Assembly: GCA_949289845.1 (NCBI GenBank) | Contig: CASEPN010000003.1 | Span: forward strand, 141,558 to 177,695 | Direction: 5' to 3' | Length of the DNA: 36,138 nt | From: an uncultured Bacillota bacterium | GTDB lineage: Bacteria > Bacillota_I > Bacilli_A > RFN20 > CAG-826 | Shown here: piece after piece, positions 30,189 to 36,138 of the stretch | Position numbering within the stretch: position 1 is the first letter of the stretch | Layout: every line of letters begins with the position of its first letter | The notes under the pieces: model-generated | Database searches by the model: none | What the model was told of the DNA's origin: nothing | The model's input: only the letters and a program-made list of their open reading frames with translations | Made by a program: the position numbers and the translations under genes

Positions 30189-32320
30189 AGAAGACGTACC
30201 GGGTGAGCGGACTCGACTGCGTGGAGTGCGCCCTCAAGGCGGAGAAGGCTCTCTCCTCCGCGCCTGGGGTCATGGAGGCGAGGGTCGACTACCTCGGGGG
30301 AACCCTCCTTCTTTCCTCCTCCCTTTCCCGCGAGGAGGCGGAGCGCCTCATGAGGGAAGCCGAGCCGGAGTGCCGTCTCCACGAGATGGAGGAAAAGGAG
30401 ACGCCCCTCCGTAAGTACATGGCGCTCCTTATCGCCGGGGGAAGGGCCCTTCTCTCACTTCTCGTCGCTCTCCTCGGGCTTTTCCTCTTGCCAGTCGAGA
30501 CCTATGGCGCATGGCCCTTCATGCTCATGATGGCTGGCGCATGGCTCATCTCTGGGGCGGACCTTCTCTACAAGGCCCTCCGGGGGATCCTCCGGGGGAA
30601 GGACGTCTTCGGGGAGGCCCTTCTCATGTCCATCGCCTCCCTCGGGGCCTTCCTCCTGCCTCTCCTCTCGGGTGACTGCGACCCCGCCTTCGACGCGGTG
30701 CTCGTCGTCATCCTCTACCAGATCGGGGAGATCCTGGGGGACCTGGCGACGAGGAAGTCCCATGACGCGGTCCTCAAGGCCCTCGGCATGAGGAAGGCGG
30801 TAGCCCATCTCATCACGGAAGGCGGCACGAGGGACATCCCCTTGGAGGAGGTTCGCTCGGGCGACCGCTTCCTCGTGAAGCTCGGCGACAGCGTCCCCGC
30901 GGACGGGATCGTCCTCAAGGGCGAGGGGGAGATCGACCTCTCGAGCCTGACCGGGGAGTTCGCCCCCCGCCTTGCGAAGGAGGGGGACGAGGTCGTCAGC
31001 TCGGCGATCCTGAAGACTGGAAACCTTGAGGTCGAGGCGAGGAAGGACTACCGGGACTCCACGAGCGCCCGAATCCTTGAGCTTGTCGAGGGGGCGACGC
31101 GCGAGAAGGGGAGAACCGAGAAGCTCGTGGACCGCTTCTCGAGGTGGTACACGCCCCTTGTCATGGCGATCGCCATCCTGATCGCGGTGGTTCCTTCCCT
31201 CGCCCTTGGGGCGGGGGACCCGATGGTGTGGGCCCGCTGGGGGCAGGTCGCCCTCTCCCTCCTCGTCATCTCCTGCCCCTGCGCGATCGTCCTCGCGGTG
31301 CCCCTTTGCTACTTCTCCGGAGTGGGGGCTATGGGGAAGGGCGGCGTCCTCCTCAAGGGCACGGAGTACGTGGACGCGCTCGCTTCGCTTGGGCTTCTTG
31401 CCACGGACAAGACGGGCACCCTCACCGAGGGGCGCTTCTCCATCGCGGAGGCGAGGCCCCTTGGGATCTCGGAGGAGGAGCTCCTCAGGACAATCGCGAT
31501 CGCCGAGTCTCGTTCCTCGCACCCGATCGCGAAGGCATTCCATGAGTACCTTCCTGCGAATTCCGTTGAAAGAATCGGGAACTACGAGGAAATTCCTGGA
31601 AATGGGATCCATCTGGTCATGGACGGCAAGGATATCTACGTAGGAACCGCCTCTTTCCTCGAAAAGAAGGGGATTTCCGCAGAGAACATTTCCTCTGGGA
31701 CGAACGTCCACCTCGCGATCGACGGACAATACAAGGGGTGCGTGATCCTTCAGGACGCCTATAAGGCCGGGAGCAAGCCGCTCTTCAAGGAGCTTTCTTC
31801 CCGGAACATCGGAAGCCTCCTTCTCACGGGGGATCGCCCCGAGATGGCCGAGAAGGCCGGGCATGACCTCGGGATCGGGAAGGTCATGGGCGGACTCCTT
31901 CCCGAGGAAAAGGCGGAGGCCCTCCGCGAGGCGAAGCTATTCCTTCCCAAAGGGAAAACCCTCGGATACCTGGGGGACGGGATCAACGACGCGGCCTCCC
32001 TCGCACTCGCCGACTGCGGCATCGCCATGGGAGGTCTCGGGTCCGGGCTTGCCATGGAATCCGCCGACGTCCTTCTCATGGAAGACGATCCATCTTCCCT
32101 TGCCTCGGCCCTTCGGATCTCTCGGAAGACGCGGGGGATGGCCTACTTCCTCCTTGCCCTGACGCTTCTCCTGAAGTTTGCCATCATGTGCGCCTCCCTT
32201 GCCCTCGGGACAGGCTTTCCTCTCTGGGCGGCGGTGTTCGGGGACACGGGATTGACCATCCTGACCGCTGGGCTTTCCTTGATCCCCCTTTCCTTTGGAA
32301 CGTCGGGGAAAAGGGGCTAG
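30185..32320 (+). CDS. P1B-type heavy-metal-exporting ATPase (Zn/Cd/Pb class)
   Basis: 711 residues. The N-terminal metal-binding domain has GLDCVECA (Cys12, Cys15). Several transmembrane helices follow, with the metal-passage motif CPC at 364-366 (ISCPCAIVLAVP). The phosphorylation motif is DKTGT with Asp408, the P1B-specific motif is SSHPIAKA, and GDGINDAASLALADCGIAMG closes the ATP-hinge. CPC, a GMDCxxC-like N-terminus and partnership with a DxH-type ArsR sensor place it near ZntA/CadA. The actuator motif reads LTGEF where TGES or TGEP is usual; the essential Glu is kept. It exports metal across the cytoplasmic membrane. The gene is followed by a terminator. Confidence 0.93.
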   Translation: MKKTYRVSGLDCVECALKAEKALSSAPGVMEARVDYLGGTLLLSSSLSREEAERLMREAEPECRLHEMEEKETPLRKYMALLIAGGRALLSLLVALLGLFLLPVETYGAWPFMLMMAGAWLISGADLLYKALRGILRGKDVFGEALLMSIASLGAFLLPLLSGDCDPAFDAVLVVILYQIGEILGDLATRKSHDAVLKALGMRKAVAHLITEGGTRDIPLEEVRSGDRFLVKLGDSVPADGIVLKGEGEIDLSSLTGEFAPRLAKEGDEVVSSAILKTGNLEVEARKDYRDSTSARILELVEGATREKGRTEKLVDRFSRWYTPLVMAIAILIAVVPSLALGAGDPMVWARWGQVALSLLVISCPCAIVLAVPLCYFSGVGAMGKGGVLLKGTEYVDALASLGLLATDKTGTLTEGRFSIAEARPLGISEEELLRTIAIAESRSSHPIAKAFHEYLPANSVERIGNYEEIPGNGIHLVMDGKDIYVGTASFLEKKGISAENISSGTNVHLAIDGQYKGCVILQDAYKAGSKPLFKELSSRNIGSLLLTGDRPEMAEKAGHDLGIGKVMGGLLPEEKAEALREAKLFLPKGKTLGYLGDGINDAASLALADCGIAMGGLGSGLAMESADVLLMEDDPSSLASALRISRKTRGMAYFLLALTLLLKFAIMCASLALGTGFPLWAAVFGDTGLTILTAGLSLIPLSFGTSGKRG

Positions 32321-32342
32321 GCCTCTTCTTGCCTTCCGATGC

Positions 32343-32376
32343 AATCCCGCTTCCTTCCTAGGGGCGGGATTTTCTT
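32343..32376 (+). terminator. Rho-independent terminator after the metal-ATPase gene
   Basis: AATCCCGC (32343-32350) pairs perfectly with GCGGGATT (32364-32371) over 8 bp with a 13-base loop, followed by TTTCTTAA. Confidence 0.85.
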
Positions 32377-32458
32377 AACTAAACCCTAGCCTGCCCTCTC
32401 GTCTCGAGATATTCCTTGACTTGGCTCCTTGTTCGAAGACCATGAGGGCATGGACCGC

Positions 32459-34024
32459 ATGAAAAGATTCGAAAGCGCGATGGATCGGCTTGGGACAGCG
32501 TTGTCGAACGGATTTCTTAAAGTCCTCCTGCTTCTTTTCGCTTTTCTTTTTCCTCTCCTCGCCTCGAATTTCGTCGACCACCCTTTGACTTGGCCCATCT
32601 ACGCGATGGTCGCGGTCTTTTTCGCAACCTTCTTGCTTCAAGCATGCTTGGGGTTTCTCGCGAACCAATCCGAGGGGTGTTCCTTGAACCGCCTTCTTCT
32701 GATGGCTTTTTTCTTCGGGGCTGACATCTTGTCCACGGCGATATCCAGCATGGCGCTCATGGTGACCTTCCTGTCCTTCGGGGCCTTTGCCTTTGTCTAC
32801 CTGGTCAAGGGGAAGGAGGGCGGGAGCGAGGAGGAAGGGCAAAGGCACCAAGCATCCCCTTGGTGGATGGACGCGCTTCTCCTTGCCCTGCAGGGGGCGG
32901 AGATCCTAACGGTCGCTCTTGCCGGAGGGATACTCCGTGTCGCCCTTTCCTTCTCGTTCTTCCTCATTGCCGCCGCCTTGCTCGGGCTTTTGCTCCTTTT
33001 TGCTCGCAAAAGGACGGTCGCTTTCTCCCGGGCGCGGCTCATCAGCTATTCCTTTTGCGTGCTCATCCTGGTTATCCCCGCAATCCTCTCATGTTTTTCT
33101 ACAAAAATGCCTGCAGGCTTTCGCTATTTCCTATTTCCTGCTTTCGGGATCCCCTTGTCCTTGTCCTTCCTCTTCCTGGACCTGATCCGTGCCTATGGGC
33201 TTGTCGAACGGTTCAGGGTCCCTTTCCGCCTCGAAAAGAAGGACCCCTGCGGGTGGGCATGGCGCCTCCTCGTCAGGGCGATCGGGTCCTTGTTCCTGGT
33301 CTTTGGATCAGCAGGAACCATTGTGTTTTACCAAATGTCGCTCCCGGAGCCATATTTCATCGCCTTCCTTTATGTCTTTGCCGGCCTTTTCTTCCTCCAT
33401 GCGTGGCCTCTTGCCCTCCTCTACCCAGGCATCCGCAAAGGAAATCCCCTGCGGCCTACGATGCTCGCCTCGCTATTCGCGCTTTTCGCCATGTCCTATC
33501 TCTTCGTGGCATTCCTCTACGCCCTTGCCGTCGAGGAGGGATGGGAACCAATGAGGGGTCTCGCCACGCCCTTTGTCTTCGCCGTTTTCTTCCTCGAGTT
33601 CCTCGCTCTGATTTGGTTGGTTGATTTCATCGACCTAAAAGTGAGGGTTGAATCCGGGGGATCGAAATCCCCTGGCATTGCCATTTTCCTTGGGTTCTTC
33701 GCGCTATATTGCAACTTTGTCTACTTCGAAAATTCTTACCTCGGCGGAAACCAGGCTCTTCGCATCGCGATGGCCTCGCTTTGCGGGCTTGGCTATGCCT
33801 TGGGCCAGGCAGTCCTCGCCTGGAACGAGCGGCTCTTCCTCCTCCGCGGGGGGTTCGTCGTCCTTTATCTCGCCTCGCTCATGGTCCCTTTCCTCATTCC
33901 CGACCCCCTCCTCAGCTTCCTTCTTTCCGCGGCGAGTCTTTCGGTCCACTCCGCCACCATGGACGCCTTGCTTCCCTCTAATCCCCTTGCCGTCGTCTCG
34001 ATTGGATACCGGCCCGCTTTCTGA
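32459..34024 (+). CDS. Polytopic membrane protein of unknown function
   Basis: About 521 residues with roughly 14 hydrophobic helices, joined by short loops; a longer charged loop follows helix 4 (KGKEGGSEEEGQRHQ). No family recognised and no catalytic or transport motif seen. The start is uncertain: ATG 32459 has GAGGG about 10 bases upstream and is preferred. ATG 32450 would fit a leaderless transcript from TTGACT at 32416. TTG 32429 is unlikely. Its codon use includes more TTG, TTT and ATT than the ribosomal neighbours. It sits between the metal-resistance operon and rplK, so the whole 29.8-34.0 kb stretch may be an insertion in the ribosomal cluster. Confidence 0.7.
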   Translation: MKRFESAMDRLGTALSNGFLKVLLLLFAFLFPLLASNFVDHPLTWPIYAMVAVFFATFLLQACLGFLANQSEGCSLNRLLLMAFFFGADILSTAISSMALMVTFLSFGAFAFVYLVKGKEGGSEEEGQRHQASPWWMDALLLALQGAEILTVALAGGILRVALSFSFFLIAAALLGLLLLFARKRTVAFSRARLISYSFCVLILVIPAILSCFSTKMPAGFRYFLFPAFGIPLSLSFLFLDLIRAYGLVERFRVPFRLEKKDPCGWAWRLLVRAIGSLFLVFGSAGTIVFYQMSLPEPYFIAFLYVFAGLFFLHAWPLALLYPGIRKGNPLRPTMLASLFALFAMSYLFVAFLYALAVEEGWEPMRGLATPFVFAVFFLEFLALIWLVDFIDLKVRVESGGSKSPGIAIFLGFFALYCNFVYFENSYLGGNQALRIAMASLCGLGYALGQAVLAWNERLFLLRGGFVVLYLASLMVPFLIPDPLLSFLLSAASLSVHSATMDALLPSNPLAVVSIGYRPAF

Positions 34025-34097
34025 GGTTCATGGGCTTAACGCGAAAGCCAGCCTTTCCCCCTCAGGAACGAGGATGGGGACTTTGACCAACTTTTCC

Positions 34098-34126
34098 TTG
34101 CTTCCCGCTTCCCGCGTGCGCATAAT
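34098..34126 (+). promoter_or_regulatory. Candidate promoter of rplK-rplA
   Basis: TTGCTT (34098-34103), a 17-base spacer and CATAAT (34121-34126), with a predicted start near 34133 and an ~80-base leader before rplK. A second -35-like TTGACC lies just upstream at 34083. Confidence 0.55.
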
Positions 34127-34148
34127 CTCGCTCGCACGTGAGTGCACC

Positions 34149-34187
34149 CGGTGGATGGGGCAAGGCGATATGCCCCGATAACCACCG
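34149..34187 (+). promoter_or_regulatory. Probable ribosomal protein L1 autoregulatory leader
   Basis: CGGTGG (34149-34154), AT, GGGGC (34157-34161), a 10-base loop, GCCCC (34172-34176), GATAA, CCACCG (34182-34187). Two GC helices separated by an asymmetric internal loop (AT opposite GATAA) resemble the L1 binding site on 23S rRNA and on L1-regulated mRNAs. L1 is encoded by the second gene of this operon, so feedback control is the natural reading. Inferred from structure and position. Confidence 0.6.
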
Positions 34188-34212
34188 CCATCATTCCACA
34201 AGGAGGAACCAC

Positions 34213-34623
34213 ATGGCCAAAAAGATCACCAAGGTCCTGCGGCTCGAGCTCCCCGGGGGGGAGGCCCGTCCCGGACCGAAGCTCGCCAGCGCCGGCGTCG
34301 TGATGAACAAGTTCTGCACGGACTTCAACGCGAAGACGGCCGACCGCAAGGGGGAGACGGTGCCCGTCATCATCACCGCCTACGAGGACAAGTCGTTCGA
34401 CTTCGTCATCAAGACCAGCCCGGTCGCGGAGAGGCTGCTCCGCGCCGCCGGCATCAAGAAAGGCTCCGGCAATCCCAAGCAGATCGTCGGGCACATCACC
34501 GAGAAGCAGCTCGAGGAGATCGCCGCCTACAAGCTTCCGGACCTCAACTGCGCGGACATCGAGGCCGCGAAGAGAATCGTGGAGGGCTCGGCGCGCCAGA
34601 TGGGCATCGCCGTGGATCGCTAG
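34213..34623 (+). CDS. rplK: Large ribosomal subunit protein uL11, with shortened proline-rich segment
   Basis: 136 residues; AGGAGGA lies upstream of ATG 34213. It forms the base of the factor-binding stalk with 23S rRNA. The C-terminal RNA-binding domain is ordinary (ASGNPK-like GSGNPKQIVGHIT, then DLNCADIEAAKRIVEGSARQMGI). The N-terminal domain is odd: the usual NPAPPVGPALGQHG segment reads RPGPKLASAG, about four residues shorter and missing some of the prolines that shape the thiostrepton-binding surface. GVVMNKFCTDFNAKT then aligns normally, so this is not a frameshift. Confidence 0.93.
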   Translation: MAKKITKVLRLELPGGEARPGPKLASAGVVMNKFCTDFNAKTADRKGETVPVIITAYEDKSFDFVIKTSPVAERLLRAAGIKKGSGNPKQIVGHITEKQLEEIAAYKLPDLNCADIEAAKRIVEGSARQMGIAVDR

Positions 34624-34624
34624 G

Positions 34625-35314
34625 ATGAAGCGCGGAAAGAAGTATCGCGAGGCCCTGAAGCTCATCGAGCCGGGCCGCGTCTACACCTTCGAAGAGGCGA
34701 TTCCCCTCCTGAAGAAGACGAGCGTCACCAAGTTCGACAGCACCATCGACATCAGCTTCCGGCTGAACGTCAACCCGACCCTCGCCGACCAGCTGGTCCG
34801 CGGCACCCTCGTCCTTCCCCACGGGAACGGCAAGACCAAGAAGGTCCTCGTCGTGACCGGGACGAAGGAGGAAGAGGCGAAGAAGGCCGGCGCCGACTAC
34901 GTGGGCGGCAAGGAGATGCTCGAGAAGATCCAGCGCGAGAACTGGTTCGACTTCGACGTCATCGTCGCCACCCCCGACATGATGGGCGAGCTCGGGAAAA
35001 TGGGCCGCCTCCTCGGCCCGAAGGGCCTCATGCCGAACCCGAGGACCGGCACCGTGACGATGGAGATCGCCAAGGCCGTCGACGAGATCAAGAAGGGCAA
35101 GATCAGCTACCGCGTGGACCGGAACGGGAACCTCAACATCTCCGTCGCCCGCTGCGGCTTCAGCGACCAGGACATCCTCGACAATCTCAACGCCGTGGCG
35201 GAGGCGATCAGCCGCTCCCGCCCCTCGAGCGTCAAGGGCGCCTTCATCCAGAACGTCGTCATCCACACGACCATGGGCCCCGGGCTCAAGGTCACTTTCC
35301 CCTCCCGGAACTGA
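34625..35314 (+). CDS. rplA: Large ribosomal subunit protein uL1
   Basis: 229 residues starting MKRGKKYREALKLIEPGRVY one base after the rplK stop. Conserved parts are FDSTIDISFRLNVNP, RGTLVLPHGNGKTKKVLV, the LGPKGLMPNPRTGTVT signature and the final VTFPSRN. L1 lines the E-site stalk and represses its own operon in many bacteria. Confidence 0.97.
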   Translation: MKRGKKYREALKLIEPGRVYTFEEAIPLLKKTSVTKFDSTIDISFRLNVNPTLADQLVRGTLVLPHGNGKTKKVLVVTGTKEEEAKKAGADYVGGKEMLEKIQRENWFDFDVIVATPDMMGELGKMGRLLGPKGLMPNPRTGTVTMEIAKAVDEIKKGKISYRVDRNGNLNISVARCGFSDQDILDNLNAVAEAISRSRPSSVKGAFIQNVVIHTTMGPGLKVTFPSRN

Positions 35315-35329
35315 TCGGGAGAACCACTA

Positions 35330-35465
35330 GAGCGAACCGCCGGGTGCCTGAGAAAGCAAGGGGCGAAAGCGCCTCAAAAGAAGCAACCTTGCCGAGGGAT
35401 CCAACACGTGGCTCCGTCCGGCTTCCCAGCGTCGCGAACATAGCCGCAAGGCACAACAAGGAAAG
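35330..35465 (+). promoter_or_regulatory. Ribosomal L10 leader
   Basis: The 163-base gap between rplA and rplJ is rich in GC stems and contains the family-type CCTTGCCGAGG element (35387-35397) and A-rich internal loops, as in the L10 leader bound by L10(L12)4 for feedback control of rplJL. Exact edges are approximate. The call rests on position and the element, without a covariance search. Confidence 0.7.
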
Positions 35466-35477
35466 GAGGAAAGGAGC

Positions 35478-35972
35478 ATGAACCAAGAAGCGCTCGAGGC
35501 GAAGAAGGTCGCCGTCGAGGAAATCCGCAAGGGCCTCGACGAGAACGCCGGCTTCGCCATCGTCAGCTACCACGGGCTCACCGTGGCCGAGCTCTCCGAG
35601 CTCAGGAAGAAGCTCGCCGAGAAGGACGCCCGCATCAAGGTGTACAAGAACACCATGGTGCGCCGCGCTCTCGGGGAGGAGAAGGCCAGCTCCCTCGGGG
35701 ACATCCTCGAGGGCCCCAACGCCTTCGTCTTCGCCAAGGACGCGCCCGCGGGCGCGAGCGTCCTCTATAAGTTCAGCCGCTACCACGAGCATCTCGTTCT
35801 CAAGGGCGGGATCGTCGAAGGCCAGCCGCTGGACGGGGACGGGCTGAAGGCCGTCGCCAAGCTTCCCACGAAGGAAGCGCTGCTCTCCATGTTCTGCATG
35901 GTTCTCAACGAACCGATGGCCGGCTTCGCCCGCGCCGTCGATGCCATCGCCCAGCCGGGCGAGGCCGCCTAA
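35478..35972 (+). CDS. rplJ: Large ribosomal subunit protein uL10
   Basis: 164 residues. The N-terminal rRNA-binding domain shows KKVAVEEIRKGLDENAGFAIVSYHGLTVAELSELRKKL, then KVYKNTMVRRALGE, and later LEGPNAFVFAKDAP. The C-terminal helix anchors L7/L12 dimers. AAGGAGGAAAGGAG lies upstream. It precedes rplL as usual. Confidence 0.97.
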   Translation: MNQEALEAKKVAVEEIRKGLDENAGFAIVSYHGLTVAELSELRKKLAEKDARIKVYKNTMVRRALGEEKASSLGDILEGPNAFVFAKDAPAGASVLYKFSRYHEHLVLKGGIVEGQPLDGDGLKAVAKLPTKEALLSMFCMVLNEPMAGFARAVDAIAQPGEAA

Positions 35973-35990
35973 TGAAGGAGGAAGATTCCC

Positions 35991-36138
35991 ATGGCTGAAA
36001 AGCTTACCAACGAACAGATTCTCGACACCCTCTCCCAGATGACCGCCCTCGAGCTCAAGGCGCTCGTGGACGCCGTCTGCGAGAAGTTCGGCGTCACCGC
36101 CGCCGCCCCCGTGGCCGCCGCCGCGGCCCCGGCCGAGG
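35991..36138 (+). CDS. rplL: Large ribosomal subunit protein bL12 (L7/L12), partial
   Basis: Cut by the right edge after 49 codons. The visible N-terminal dimerisation domain reads [20 protein letters not shown], then [15 protein letters not shown], followed by the Ala/Pro/Val-rich hinge. AAGGAGGAA lies upstream of the ATG. It forms the mobile stalk that recruits translation factors. Confidence 0.95.
   Translation, partial: MAEKLTNEQILDTLSQMTALELKALVDAVCEKFGVTAAAPVAAAAAPAE

Noticed and set aside
1-36138. Mollicutes-type code with TGA read as tryptophan
   Set aside because: Many genes (adk, map, rpoA, the HAD gene, the ABC genes) end at TGA exactly where the family ends, and tryptophans are encoded by TGG.
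1-36138. CRISPR arrays, tRNA or rRNA genes
   Set aside because: No regularly spaced repeats and no tRNA-like cloverleaf or rRNA segments were recognised in either strand by eye. A tRNA-Trp sometimes found near secE is not present.

Overview
The window (36.1 kb, GC-rich, TGA used as an ordinary stop) looks like a chromosomal segment of an uncultured anaerobic Bacillota, most likely a Bacilli/Erysipelotrichia-type gut lineage. The basis is the gene order secY-adk-map-infA-rpmJ-rpsM-rpsK-rpoA-rplQ, the order cysS-(mgtC)-rlmB-sigma factor (compare cysS-mrnC-rlmB-yacP-sigH of Bacillus), strong AGGAGG-type ribosome binding sites, a trimeric NADH-linked [FeFe] hydrogenase, and TasA/SipW-like surface-protein genes. 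Taxonomy is inferred, not proven.

Layout. 1-4216: end of the spc/alpha ribosomal operon, closed by a terminator. 4294-5481: a DUF898-like membrane protein. 5650-7075: two minus-strand genes, one with an IS1634-transposase-like N-terminus and one small membrane protein with a structured leader. 7449-11614: hydCBA-type hydrogenase operon with a terminator. 11718-16753: HAD phosphatase, a membrane protein, cysS, mgtC, rlmB and a sigma factor. 16900-28772: a long, tightly packed surface-protein locus. 28833-29760: rpmG-secE-nusG. 29886-32320: ArsR-type metal sensor and P1B ATPase. 32459-34024: polytopic membrane protein. 34213-36138: rplK-rplA-rplJ-rplL (last truncated), with probable L1 and L10 leaders.

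The most interesting part is 16900-28772. Two divergent TasA-like exported subunits are followed by a SipW-type (Ser-His) signal peptidase, a membrane-anchored McrB-like AAA+ ATPase, a zinc-ribbon partner protein, an ABC-2 transporter (ATPase plus permease), an 816-residue membrane-anchored protein with a probable beta-helix, and a lipoprotein with five GxxGxGI repeats and an InlB-type repeat. The last four genes are translationally coupled by ATGA overlaps. I read this as a candidate export/assembly system for a cell-surface filament or matrix. No function is demonstrated.

Other notable points: a probable CTG start for map; a four-residue deletion in the proline-rich segment of L11; three ATGAA-N6-TTCAT-type operators around the metal-resistance promoter; a probable leaderless HAD gene; and insertion of the metal-resistance genes between nusG and rplK, which are neighbours in many bacteria.
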